Both the position numbers and the translations under genes were made by a program. A DNA stretch of 64,000 nt, from positions 124,966-188,965 of the forward strand of contig MNCI01017484.1 of assembly GCA_015680685.1 (NCBI GenBank), given 5' to 3'. The number at the start of each line of letters is the position of its first letter. The first letter of the stretch is position 1. The DNA is from Gnetum montanum (lineage: Eukaryota > Streptophyta > Gnetopsida > Gnetales > Gnetaceae). The notes under the pieces are model-generated. The model did no database searches, was not told the DNA's origin, and worked only from the letters and a program-made list of their open reading frames with translations. Of this stretch, positions 1 through 11,489 are shown piece after piece.

Positions 1-770
1 GCACGTGTGGCGCCAATAAGTCAACGTGGGCCCAGGGCACGTGGCATCCAAACCATCCCTTTAGTGTGCCCTTGACCCTATAAATACCCCCAACAAGTAG
101 CATTCAAAGGTTCGGTTCAGAATTTTTCAACAAACAACATTCAAAAAGTGAGGAATTCTCCTTGATTCCTTGACTTTTCACCTCCTTAGCATTCACTCTG
201 GCCTTCAAGTTTTCTTTCATGCGCATTGTAACATCAAACATTGTAAGCTTTCTGTTTGACACTGCAAACAATTAGCATTTTTAGCTGGCATATTGTCCCA
301 TTCCCTTTCTACCACCTTGGTAGAATCCCTACATTGTCAACGCCCAAGGCTGTGCCCAAGCACACAACCTGTCTTGCTCCACATGTCCTGGTTACTCTTG
401 GGATCTCTGTACTTCATCATGTTGTGTAACCGACTGTATCCACCTTGACAAAGCAAGCTTGTAGCTTCGGAGTGATGCATTTTTCTAACTGTATCTTTGT
501 TTCCTTCTCATTGTTGCGTTTTTACACTATTTTTCTTTTCCTGCTTTATTTACTTTTAAGCATTACTCTGCATTTCTGTTCCTATTTCAAAATATATGTT
601 GCAAAAGGCTATATAGACGTTGATTAAGTCCCTGTCTGATCGACCAGATTGTTCAGGGCACCTCGTATCCGCACACACCTAGCATAGCCCTCCCGTGAGT
701 ATGGGGTCGAAATTGTCGTGCCTGCCGACCCCTTGGTGTTTTCCAACCGTTGACATTTTCGATTGCTACA
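1..770 (+). repeat. 5' LTR of element 1 (right part only)
   Basis: This stretch matches 17060-17830 along its length, with mostly transition differences by eye. It begins about 80 bases before the TATA box, so most of U3 lies outside the window. It ends in ...GCTACA at 770, directly before a primer-site-like sequence. Confidence 0.88.
79..86 (+). promoter_or_regulatory. TATA box of 5' LTR
   Basis: TATAAATA follows CTTGACCC and is preserved at the same offset in the 3' LTR (17138-17145). It marks the U3/R part of the LTR, with transcription expected to start roughly 25-35 bases downstream. Confidence 0.7.
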
Positions 771-776
771 GTTTTC

Positions 777-795
777 TGGTGCTAGAAGGAGGGCC
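777..795 (+). other. Candidate primer binding site of element 1
   Basis: TGGTGCTAGAAGGAGGG starts six bases after the LTR end. The leading TGG fits the complement of a tRNA CCA tail, and the position is right for minus-strand priming. I could not assign the tRNA with confidence. Confidence 0.55.
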
Positions 796-868
796 TTTTA
801 GTGCCTTTTCCACATGTCACAATAGTTCTGTGAGCCTTCTGCATCTTGATATGCATAAGAGTAAATGT

Positions 869-1610
869 GACACCCTTTTGTGGTTGTTTGCACTTTTTGT
901 GGTGCAGATTGGTTACCTCGACGGTTCCTTGGGAGCCCCATAGGACACAAGACCTCCGATCCTGTAGTCTTGTGTGCATTCTGTACCCCATCTCGCGTGG
1001 TACAGGATGATCACCTCGACAGTCCCTCTGGGATCCTGCGAGACATAAAGCCTTTGGTTACTAGTTAGCTTGACCATCCTACAGTAGTCTTGCGTGCATT
1101 CTATACCCCATCTCACATGGTACAGGATGGTCACCTTGATAATCCCTCTGGGATCCTATAAGACATAAAGCCTTTGGTTGCTAGTTAGCTTGCCTGTCCT
1201 ACGGTAGTCTTGCGTGCGTTCGGTACCCCATCCCACATGGTACAGGTCGGTCTCTTCTACAGTTCCTCTGGATTCCTGCAAGACTTAAAGCCTTCTTGGT
1301 TGCCAGTTAGCTAAACTTGTCCTACGGTAGTCTTGCGTGTGTTCTGTGCCCCATCTCACGTGGTACAAGTCGGTCGCTTCGACGATTCCTTTAGAGCCTT
1401 GCAAGACTTAAAGCCTTCTTGGTTGCTAGTTAGCTAAACTTGCCCTACGGTAGTCTTGTGCATGCTCTATACCTCATTGCGTACTGACGTAGATGTCACA
1501 CCCTTTCACGGTTGTTTACGCTTTGTGTGGTGTAGATCAGTCGCCTGGATGGTTCCTCTAGAATCCAACAAGACGTAAAGCCTTCTTCTTTTTTGTTGTT
1601 CACTAGTTTC
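869..1610 (+). repeat. Leader tandem repeat, about 120-123 bp unit, five to six copies
   Basis: The word GTAGTCTTG recurs at 964, 1084, 1204, 1327 and 1450, giving spacings of 120, 120, 123 and 123. Each unit also carries CCCCAT, a GTGGTACAG-like word, CCTCTGG and AAGCCTT. The first and last copies are more diverged. The array lies in the untranslated leader between the primer site and gag. Short open frames inside it follow the period and are not genes. Confidence 0.85.
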
Positions 1611-1672
1611 CTTGTTCATTCGCACTCTTTTGCATAACTTTTATGCTTTTTTGCATAACCACTTACTTAACA

Positions 1673-4078
1673 ATGGCTCTTTCAACTACTGCTCCCAATG
1701 CCTTCAACATGGAAGTTCCCTTCAACTTTGAAGACCCCATCACGGTTCAAGGCACTACTGGTGCTGAACAACCGCTAAACCCAATTTTAGAAACACGCCA
1801 ATCTCTCAGAATCGAAAACCAAGGACCTAAGGGATTGGCCCAGCAGCACGAGCATTATAGTTTCCTCTATGCAAAGGTGTAGGCCAATCTGCCCTTGGAT
1901 GTACAGGAGCTCAAGGAAAAACATAGCTTCGAGTTAGCTTATTGCAACGGGAAGGCGTTTGTTCCTACTCTCAGCGTTTCTTTACCTTTAACACAAGCAT
2001 ACCAAAGGCTTCTAAACCAACTAATCTAGTTGGCTATGCTTAGGGAGCAATAGGACACAACGTCCAACCAAGATGACGCTTTCCAAGATGGGCAGGAGGA
2101 ACTCGATTCCCAATCGGATGAGGGAGGTCCAACCGGTCCCGCTCCTTTCCCTCCTACTTAGTCCTTCTGGGCCAAGCTATCGTCTCTCACTGCTTCCTTT
2201 GTAATTATGCCTACACTTCTACAACTCGTGATTACGGCCGCTATGGATAGCCACGCCAATCCTGTGGGGTTCCAACATCCTCTTTCACCTGTAGCTACTA
2301 TCCCTTTATTGACTGTTCAGCAGTCTATTCCTGTAGCACATCGTACACCAATTGTGGCTACCTTGCCACATGTTCATACCATGCCTCTTTCACAAGCATA
2401 CATGACTGCTGTCTCTATGCCTACATTCACGTCAGTTCCATCCATTGTGGTGGGCCCCATTTACTTCTTCACCCATTTCGCAAGCATCGCAAATGTCGCA
2501 CTACTACGCTCTCAAATGCAACAAGCCTCACAGTCAGCACAACCTAACATAGGGTTATGGTCTACACTGCCAACGACACAAGTAGTCTACTTGGCAACCC
2601 AACCTGCAGTCACCACCTTAACAACATCACCTACCGGGTGGTGGACGACACAGGTAGCATCGCACGCAGGGATCGTTCCAATGGTACTGCCAATGGGTCA
2701 GGCCATCACCCCCACCATACCATAGGCAGGGGCTGCCCTCACAGCTCCCTAGCCATCCACAACGTAGCCGGGTTTGGACTAAGCATTCCAGCTTTTCTAG
2801 ACCCTCATTGAGGAAATAAAATGCCTCAAAGCTACTGGGTCTAACACGGTACCAGTCATGGACTTCTACTAAGATGACCCTATCAGCTCTGCAATCCCTA
2901 CTTTGACGTTACCCCCAGGGATGTCTCTCCCGCACTTCACAAAGTATGATGGGGAGGGAGATCCCAATGCACACCTTATCACCTTTAGGTCCGAGTCTTT
3001 GCTATTACAACAATGGCCGCACACGATCACTCGCGTCTTTGCCATGTACCTAGCTAAAAAAGCCTTGGACTGGTATTGTGTGTTGCCACGCTCATCCATA
3101 TCAACTTTGGAAGAGCTACTGACCCAGTTCGTGACATGCTTCAAGTACAACTTGAAGCCAGAAACCACATTGGATTAGTTGATGAGCATAAAGTAAGACG
3201 CTCTAGAGCCGGGCCAAAAATTCACTCAACGTTGGAGTGCAACCCTTAACGAAATCCGCGAGCCCATCATAGAGGCCCACCTGTTGGCTGTCTTTAAGGA
3301 TGTAGTGAATGACTTCATCAAGTCTAAACTGTACTATCTCACTCCTCGCTCTCTTAGTCAAGCCTTCATCCAGACTAAGAGCATACAAGATGCAGTCGAG
3401 GCAAGTAAAGACCTGGTCTACCTTGCTTACAAAAACACCTTCGCAAAGAAGGACAAGGGTAAAGCCTCGACAACCACAGTGGCTGCTGTGGCAACCGAGG
3501 CCAAGCCCAAACCTAGCAACAATGGTAGCAAGAACAACAAGAAACCGGCCATACCTGCGGCTAACCGCATGCCCAAATAGGGCCACATGCCGCAACCTTC
3601 TATATTTACACCTAAGACATCTATGCAAACCAAATCCAACTTTGAGCACAAAGACCACTCAAAGTACACCCTACTACCTCTAAAGCCTTCAGAGCTTCTG
3701 AAGCAACTACTGGCAGTGGGATACATCTAACATAAGTAGATGTCAAAAGAGGCAAATGCGAGACATCAACACTACTGCGAGCTCCTTAGGAATCCCTCTT
3801 TGGCCCTGCCCAATGAGCCCCCAGTTCCTAGGGGTTTCAAGCTAGATAGGTTTTGTGACTACCACCAATAATGTGGTCACAACATGGATTATTATCTGTC
3901 ATTGCAGGATGACATCCAAAGATTAATCGACCAAGGAAAGTTGGTGTTGGACAAAAGCAACCCGGTACACCCTGAAAACCAACCTATGTATGTCTACATG
4001 GATCCCCTCAATGCCAACAATGCCACTTACATCATCAACACCATCGACATTGACAATGATCCTAGGCCACCCCTGTAG
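1673..4078 (+). pseudogene. gag: gag of element 1 (Tat-type), stop-riddled
   Basis: One frame can be followed from ATG 1673 to 4078, broken only by stop codons. It would give the capsid/nucleocapsid precursor of the virus-like particle. The N-terminal third is rich in Pro, Thr and Gln. A retrotransposon-gag domain follows (about 2903-3300, with HFTKYDGEGDPNAHL and a tryptophan/leucine-rich core). A Tat-like zinc-knuckle region lies at 3854 (CDYHQ, then CGH), with its final Cys read as Tyr. By hand I count 12 TAG, 5 TAA and no TGA stops, most of them where Gln is expected. No frameshift is needed before 4078. Confidence 0.8.
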
Positions 4079-5478
4079 CCATTTGTATCCGTGCGCCTTA
4101 GCGTAGTGCTCCAGCGTCACCAACAGTTGGTCCAAACTCACAGTAGCCGTTCATCTCGAAAGTTCCACCACGGGCATTTGCCTTTGCACCACCTATTAGC
4201 AGAGCCATGTGGTCCCATTAGTTAACACCTCTAGCTCCATTCATCATCAAGGGACCGACACCTTTGACGGTCCCTATCTCGCGAAACAAAGCTGAACAGC
4301 CTCCTTGCCCCGCAAGGTGAGAAGTCCACTTGGTGAGCGAGACGTCGAAGGGAAATACCGTCAAGGGTATTCCCAAGCCCATGTCTTCGCCCCTTGCATC
4401 TACACCTTCATCCCCAAAGACGAAGGTCGACATGACCATGTAGCCTGCATCACCCTACCGACAAGAATCTGAACCCAGATCTGAGGTCACCTCTTCTCAG
4501 AAGATTCATCTTCTAGGACAAATTGAATAGGAGGAAAGCATCGAATGAGAGGACGGTCAAGATTTCTTGAACGCCCTCACTCAGGTCAAGTAAGCTCTAA
4601 AGCAGAAAAATGCTACACTGAGCTTGTACGACCTAATCATGACATCTATACCCCACCGCAAGGCTTTAATTCACATGTTAATGACGATTCCGATTGACGA
4701 GAACATGCTAGCGGAAGAGGAAGTGATTCATTCCTTCATGCTTCCTCCTATGCCAACGAAGTCAGCGATGCCTCGATTAACTTTCAGCGACAACGCCATT
4801 AGGGAAGATCTCGAAGGGGGTTAGGTGACTACGACTCCTCTCTTCATCATGATTCGGGTTGGCCAACACTAGATCCGAAGGGTACATGTTGATGGTGGGG
4901 CTACCACAAACGTCATTCCCTTCCCTATTGTGGATAAGTTGGGATTGGTTGACTAGATCAAACCCACAATGACATCATGTTTGAGGTCCTTCAATGGGGC
5001 ACGTGTCCTGGTGAAAGGCACAGTTCATGTAGACTTTGTAGTAGGGGACTAGTTCCCCATAGATGCGACGTTCATTGTGGTCGAGGAAATGCCCAGGTTT
5101 AACCTGATCTTGGAAAGATCATGGTTAGCGAAACTTAGGGCTGTCTCCTCGTCTATACACCAGGAAATCCACTTACCATACGTAGGTAGGGAGGTGGTGA
5201 ACCGTGATGACAAAGTAGCGATGCAAGCAATCAGTAACGTAGACATGGAGCAAGGCTCAGAGGTCACAACCTTCAAGAGTGAGGCACCTACTCACACATG
5301 CATTAACCATCCAATGCAAGGATCGGCCCAACGAGCTGATCCCCAAATCGAAAATGCATGGGTTGAGTTGTCCTTCCAAGCAGAGGGTGATGATGTGAAC
5401 AAGGGCCTTGGCAAAACACCTCGGCCTTATGTTCTGATCAACCCACGTTGGGTCAAGAGGCAACTACGCATAGCGTAG
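4079..5478 (+). pseudogene. pro: Linker and aspartic protease domain of element 1
   Basis: After about 4080 the gag frame fades. A new frame becomes readable from about 4612, with the Tat-like stretch LYDLIMTSIPHRKAL, so a frameshift lies between them. The retropepsin signature VDGGATTNVIP begins at 4888, with its catalytic Asp codon at 4891, followed by a flap-like region and LILERSWL. The protein continues to the stop at 5476-5478. In life it would cleave the gag-pol polyprotein. Several in-frame TAG codons break it. Family placement rests on the DGGA motif and position after gag. Confidence 0.72.
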
Positions 5479-5530
5479 CAACCCTACTACTTCCTGCCCA
5501 GTCGCCATCTTCTCATACATTCACTGCTTC

Positions 5531-5963
5531 TTTTCTTTGTTAGCATGCCTTCTTTTGGGCATGCTATGCTATGGCCCGAAATGGCCTAAAACTAGCATCA
5601 TTGCCCTTTTCTTTGTTAACATGCCATCCTTTTGGCATGCTACGCTATGGCCCGAAATGACCTAAAACTAGTGACATTGCTTTTTTGCCCTGTTAACATA
5701 CCATCCTTTTGGCATGCTACGCTATAGCCCGAAATGGCCTAAAACTAGCATCATCGCTATTTACTTTATTAATGTACTATCTCCCTCGACAATGGCCCAA
5801 AATGGCCTAAAACTAGCATCATCATTGTTTACTTTATTAATGTACTATCTCCCTCGACAATGGCCCAAAATGGCCTAAAACTAGCATTGTTGTTGTTTGC
5901 CCTATTAAAGTTTAATCCTTTTGGCATGTCATGCAATGCCCCGAAATGGCCTAAAACTAGCAT
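5531..5963 (+). repeat. Spacer repeat with GGCCTAAAACTAGCAT motif, six copies
   Basis: Six units of about 70-75 bp run in tandem. Each holds a block of type CCCGAAATGGCCTAAAACTAGCAT preceded by a more variable segment (TTGTTAACATGCCATCC or TTATTAATGTACTATC). Two adjacent units are nearly identical. Related blocks occur at 10945-11400 and 14995-15155 in this element and inverted at 52370-52460 in element G. Confidence 0.8.
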
Positions 5964-6324
5964 ATGAAAACATGAAAATTCTACATGATACACAAGTTAA
6001 CGCGAAATCAGTTCCTTTCTGAAGTGTTTCATTTTATTCAAAACTTGCGCCTATTGGCAATGTTCACAAAACTTTCAAAATTTCAATGTTTGCAAAATTT
6101 CAAAATTTTCAAAAAAGAAAATCCCATGCTGTCATGGGTTGTCTCTATTTGCATCATCCTTGCTACTCATCTCTACTCCATCTACTTGTGCATCATCCTC
6201 CCTTGTGTTGCCTTCCACTGGTTCCTCATTCCCTCCCTCCATGAGCCTTGCACCCTCATCTGAAGTCTGCATCGTAGGAATGAAGTAATCAGTTAGAGAA
6301 ACGAACGTAAACTATAACTTAGCA
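5964..6324. other. No gene recognised
   Basis: AT-rich sequence between the spacer repeat and the 3' end of the antisense gene. It includes AAAATTTCAAAATTTTC-type runs. It could hold the antisense gene's 3' UTR, but no signal is clear. Confidence 0.5.
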
Positions 6325-9300
6325 TGAGCATCTACACAGTAAAGCAACTAACTTGAGAGGGGCCTACGTCGGTCTCAAGAGGTATCTAGTCTAGACCGAG
6401 CTTGAGGCAATGCCAGACCTCCTTTGTCGTGATGTTCATCCAACACCTATTGTTAGGTCCAGCATTTGTAGTAGCAGTTGTCTCCCTTTCCATGATCGTC
6501 CATATTAAAGGTCATGGGGAAAGGGAGGCGGTTTTGGTCTCTCCTGTAGGAAGGTCCACTTTCAAGTTGGGAGATTCCGTAACCTTTACCTGCTCTTTGA
6601 ACTTAGCGTAAGCCTTAGAAGCATCAATGGCATTCAAAAATGCTTCATACGTGAATGCTTCCATAGCAGCATCTTTGTACAATTTTTGGTGGGTGCCATT
6701 CTCTAGCTTATACACATGTTTGTGGTTCCTCTGGGTTCGCCCCCATTCGAAGACCTTGGTGCTAATATCTTTCACATCTTGATACTTCTGGGTTAACAAG
6801 TCCATCTGCATTTGTTGTTCGATTATCTTGCAAGTGGACTCAACATTATGATAAACGACAGTCCAAAACATGGTGTAGTTGTCTACAACCTTGTGCTAGT
6901 CCTCAGCATCAGGATTAAGGTTTACAAGGAACTCATTCCTTGACTAGAGATCGTCCACCTCAATGACCAGTTCGACCTCTCTTTGCTCAGCCCTTTGGAC
7001 CCATTTCCACAAGTCTTTGTTAACACACTTATACTCCCATAGGGAGCGTGCCAAGTNAAAGTCTTTGTTAACACACTTATACTCCCATAGGGAGCGTGCC
7101 AAGTGCAAGACTCACTTGTAAGCATCATCGAACATGTGATGAGATACCTCGGTCACATCAGGTGAGGGTGTAGGCATGGTGCCAACTTTCATAGGTCGTA
7201 TCGGGTCCCATTTGAGCTGAGAGGCTACCTCAACACGGAGAGCATAGCAATTGCGTTAGCATAGCAAAAATCAAAAACTCAAAATTTTCTAGAGAAACCA
7301 CATAGGAGCATTTAATACTGCTACTTACCCACATCAGGGTCTACCTGCTGAAGGCATTTGATCATGTCATCAACAAGTCCCTACACGAACGTAAACTTAT
7401 CGAGTATCTCGACCCATGACTCCGCACGAATCAAAGGAAGTCCTATGATATCAGTAGTAGCCCCTGTTACATGGCTAAGTATATCAACAATGAACAAAAT
7501 GGACTACAATGAGGCAGATGTATCGTTGAACTCACCAGCGTCCAGCTATGATCTTTCTTCTTGCTGATGCAAGACAATGACGATAGCCTTGGTGGAGGGC
7601 CTTGCCAAGTCCATACAAGCCCCTTTCTTATGCACTGGTGCCTTTCCCTTTAGGAGACCAACATCTTTTTTATTTAAGGGAGGCACCTTTTTGTTGATAA
7701 GAGGCTCCCTAATGACAAGAGCCCCTGCCCTAGAAACAAGAGCTCCCTTATTTTTGACCGGGGTCCTTTCCTCCGAAATTGGGGCCCCTGCATCATCATT
7801 CGTTGCCCTCGTCTTAAGGGCTGACACTTCTTCATCACCTTCTTCTTCTTCTTCTTCTTCCTTTGCTAGCAAAAAATACATATTTGTGTCAATCCAAAAC
7901 AAATTAGCTCAAAGCATATGCTACACTACACTACACTGCCTAGCACAATATAGCCTAGCAAACAATAGCAAAGTAAGCATTACATGAAAATGTTTACCAA
8001 TGGGGGGTTGCATCCTTTGTAACCTAAGCTACAATCTTTGTCCCTCCTCTTCCTCCATGCGAAGGGTTTCCCTGGTTGGGGGAGGTCTCTTCCTCCACAA
8101 CTCCTTGGGCATAGTCTCAACTATGAGACGTTCCCCTTGCGTCATGTTACCAGCTATAATAGGGGACGTCTCTCCCACGTTGTCTTGGCCATGAACGCTG
8201 TGAGCCGCCAGACCTTTGGTTGTTACAGAAAATGACTCCCCGACCACTTCTAGGAGATCTCAGGCTTGCATGGTCCAGAGGATCTTCTGAATCCACGATT
8301 TGAAGATTTGGTTGCAATCTTGCATGGCCCAGACTTCATCCTCTTGAGCCACCAAAAACTTCGCGAAGTGCTTTAGACAGCCTATGTAGAAGGCATAGTG
8401 TATGTTGGATCGGGACTCCATTTTTTCATGAAGTCCCAAAATATCAGCCTACAAGCCCTTACATAGGAAGTTGGCCCAGTTGTAACGGGCCCCTTCTTCC
8501 ATAACCTCCTACATTATCCAGGCCTGCTCGAGCCCCAGGACCTTTCCTTGGGTGAGCAGTTGGGGGAATTCATGGACATGAAAGACCGGGTAAATCTCCA
8601 TGGTAGGGTCATCCTTAAGCTTATCCATGGAGAACCCTTTTCACTCCTTAACAAGCCTCAACCACTACTCGATATCCTTCTTCTGAAGGGTCAATTCCTG
8701 CTTGCACTTCGACCCTATGGGGACGCTGTCAGTGGGAACACCAAACAGATCCATAAATAGCTGGTCATTGATTTCAAGGACCACCTACACGTCCCATACA
8801 CGAGTGCGAAAATGGCCCGCCCTTTCAGAAAAGGAGTTGACCACGGAAAGCATCTCAGCGGTCGGAACGCTCAGATTCAGGGCCATGAACAGATCGATAA
8901 GCCCCACCTTTTGGACGTTCTTGACCAAGGAGTCTGAGGCCCCTTAGTCTAACTAGCATAGGCTTGCTGCTACTTTGTTGTATTTGAAGTAGATGTTTGC
9001 CCCCTGCATCTCGGTGGTTACCATCATAACCTCCTAGGGCTTCTTTGCCCCTGCAACAATTTTCACAAAACACGCTTGACGTGATAGCATAGAAAATACA
9101 TGGATTGCAAAAACACTTGAGCATGCGACACCTATTGTTTGATCCACCGGGCTTATATGGTAACGGGGATGATGGGAGTTCAATCATGATAGCCTCTTCA
9201 ACCATGACTAGCTTGAAGGGTTCTTCCCACTCCTTATCCAGCCAACCCTTCTCCCTACACTGATTATAGGGAACATAAAACATGCTTGGGTAGGTATGGT

Positions 9301-10606
9301 ATTCTCTTCTGCACTGATCGATCACACCTACTTGTAGGTTCTTAATAGAAGAGAACTCTTGTAGGGCTAGCTGTGTTGTAGCTAGCAGACCCAATTGATC
9401 GTGAACCCCATCATCATTGATAAAGAACTTGGTGATAAACACATACTGTTAACATTTGGCCAATATGGCCAGCATTGCACAACACAGTAGAACAAGGTCG
9501 CAAAACTCACCCGCTAACACAATAGACAGTCCCCTATGGGTTTTGAAAGCACGTCGCCATATAACATGCGAGGAATAGTGTGTTGTACTGGTGGTAGCAG
9601 TTGTATTCAGGCATGTCCCAGAACTAGGCTAAATGCCTTAACCCTATTGAGTGTTGGCTGGATCCCTCTCCCTACCTACTCATGATTGCCCCGTCAGTAA
9701 AAAATTTTAGAATCCCCCGACTTGCCCTAGGCAACATGGCTTCTATTATGGTAGATGCCTCCTCCTTCTCCAGGGATGACCAAACGATCACACTAAAGTG
9801 GTCGAGAAGGAATTGCAAGAAGTCCCGTGCCCCTTTCCTGAACTAGACCCCTTGCTCTCCCATGCGTATCTGGGGAGGAGGGACGTTTGCCATAGGTCTT
9901 CTCACATGGCACATGAGCCCTCTAATGTTCAAAACGATCAGCCTGGGCCTCGGCCCCGCCCTACATAACACAATCAGCGAATGTCAGCATCACACTTAAA
10001 GGCAATACATGTGCAACATAGCAACATCTAGCAGTCCATGTATATAGCATAGCATAACCCTCCGCCCATACATAGCGTAGCAAGGGCATGAAAGCCTAGC
10101 GTAGCAAGAACATGCGAACAAGCCTAGCATAGCAACAAAACAATTGATAACATGCTCTAATAAAACACGTGTCGCGTTGTCGTATCATACATGGCCTAGC
10201 CCTCCTAGGGGTTTTATGTTACGGCATGCTAGGGTCAAGCAAACTTAAACCACCCTAACCCCCGTGGTTATGACAACCACAGTGGTGGTGGTCTCAACAA
10301 CCTTGCATGCAACCACGACGTAATGTTTATGCATCTGCCACAACCGAAACGATAGTAGTGGCAATGTAGAGACTAAAATGACATGAAAAAAAAACATAGG
10401 TAGCCAAGGATGGACACAAAATAAATAGGATGCAAAACAAGAGTAGAGAACAACAGAAAGTGCAAGACAAAAAGGCAAAGAAACGTAGTAACTTACTAGG
10501 TCAACGGTATGCTTTGTTGCTCTGCAACGCGTGCTTGTGGCACATGCCCCAGGGCCTTCTTCGCCTCCTCAAACCTTACAAGTAGCAAATGAGTCTTAGG
10601 AGCCAT
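6325..10606 (-). pseudogene. Antisense multi-exon gene carried in element 1; HAD (FCP1-like) N-terminal region
   Basis: Read on the minus strand, coding blocks are joined by plausible GT-AG introns: exon 1 10606-10497, exon 2 9960-9511, exon 3 9445-9132, exon 4 9050-7998, exon 5 7865-7329, exon 6 7228 to about 6325. Reading phase fits exactly at junctions 1/2 and 4/5. Junctions 2/3, 3/4 and 5/6 are off by small indels. Exon 2 carries RPRLIVLNIRGLM and FRKGARDFLQFLLDHFSVIVWSS, cut here into short pieces, which resemble FCP1/NLI-interacting-factor HAD phosphatases. The usual DxD is replaced, so it would be inactive. Exon 4 encodes an unrecognised domain (around FMALNLSVPTAEML and YAFYIGCLKHFAKFL), exon 5 has a Glu-rich tract and Lys/Pro-rich tail, and exon 6 looks helical. 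In-frame TAG/TGA codons show decay. Antisense placement would let introns survive retrotransposition. The FCP1 link is inference. Confidence 0.62.
7011..7104. other. Perfect 46-bp duplication around a single N (likely assembly join)
   Basis: Bases 7011-7056 and 7059-7104 are identical, separated by N at 7057 and one extra base. The pattern recurs at 27736-27835 and 45558-45643, pointing to contig ends joined without overlap removal. Here the added 48 bases happen to keep the frame of antisense exon 6. Confidence 0.8.
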
Positions 10607-10760
10607 TGTTTTGCTTGCGGATTTACACTTCTTGCTGTAAAAAAAACTCACCTTACTAGTCGATTAACATAATTGCTCCACGCTTTGAAATTGCCTTGTG
10701 CTCCAATGTGGGCTCTGCGCTCTTACGGTGACAATGGCGAAATTGCTAGGGTTTAACCCC

Positions 10761-10770
10761 TATTTATGGC
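10761..10770 (-). promoter_or_regulatory. Promoter-like TATA for the antisense gene
   Basis: On the minus strand GCCATAAATA is followed within about 15 bases by AAACCCTAG, a telo-box-like word common in plant 5' leaders. The first ATG of the antisense gene (10606) lies about 155 bases downstream. Spacing and order suit a small plant promoter, but this is pattern evidence only. Confidence 0.4.
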
Positions 10771-10944
10771 TGTAATGCTAAGATGGGGAAAATTGCCTCT
10801 CTCTCTCCGATTAATGCGGAGCCCGCCGTACAGCATAGCATGATCACCATGACATCATAGCACTATTAGCATTAAAGCCTTGACATGCTTCAAGCTAGCT
10901 ACTTGCCTTCCTAAAAATTAAAAAAAATGTATTTTTTTTATTGA

Positions 10945-11400
10945 GGGTCCGAAAAGACCTTAAACTAGCAATCCTAGCATAGTTACACCCCTAACGGTCT
11001 GAAAATACCCTAAACTAGTAGTTTCGACCTGTTACATTTGCGGTCCGTAATGACATTAAACTAACAACATCGCATGCTTACATTAGCGATTTTCACATCT
11101 TCTTCCACATGGGTAGCATCACAATTTCTAGCGGTTTTGTGTTTTCATGTTTGCAATTCATATTTTCACATTAACAGTTTGGCACTTCTCATACTTGAAG
11201 TTTTCCATTTTGCATACTATTATTTTGCATGTTGCAATTTGGCAGTTCGAAATGACACTAAACTAGCAGTTTGGCATTTGCATATCAACAGTCACACAAC
11301 TTCATACTTTACATCGATAGTTTTACAACTTTAGCAGTTCTACGCTCTTGTGCCTTAGCGGTCTGCCATGACCCTAAACTGGCAAACTCGCAATCTTTAT
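10945..11400 (+). repeat. Second block of the CCTTAAACTAGCA spacer motif
   Basis: Diverged copies of the motif (GACCTTAAACTAGCA, ACCCTAAACTAGTAG, GACACTAAACTAGCAG, GACCCTAAACTGGCA) recur roughly every 60-130 bases, each preceded by a GGTCCGAAAA-like word. They match the 5531-5963 array and lie between the antisense gene's promoter and pol. Confidence 0.68.
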
Positions 11401-11489
11401 ATCATCACGCTTTGCAAAATGCATCTTGTCGCTGCTTTGCAAAATTTTGTTACACGCAATCTCTTCCAACAGACGCCACTTAACCATGC

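Noticed and set aside
695-1134. Overlapping open frames of 60-82 codons on both strands near the left end
   Set aside because: They lie in the leader tandem repeat and follow its period; no motif and no independent support.
5531-5963. CRISPR-like appearance of regularly spaced repeats
   Set aside because: The variable segments are themselves related, there are no cas genes, and the context is a plant retrotransposon.
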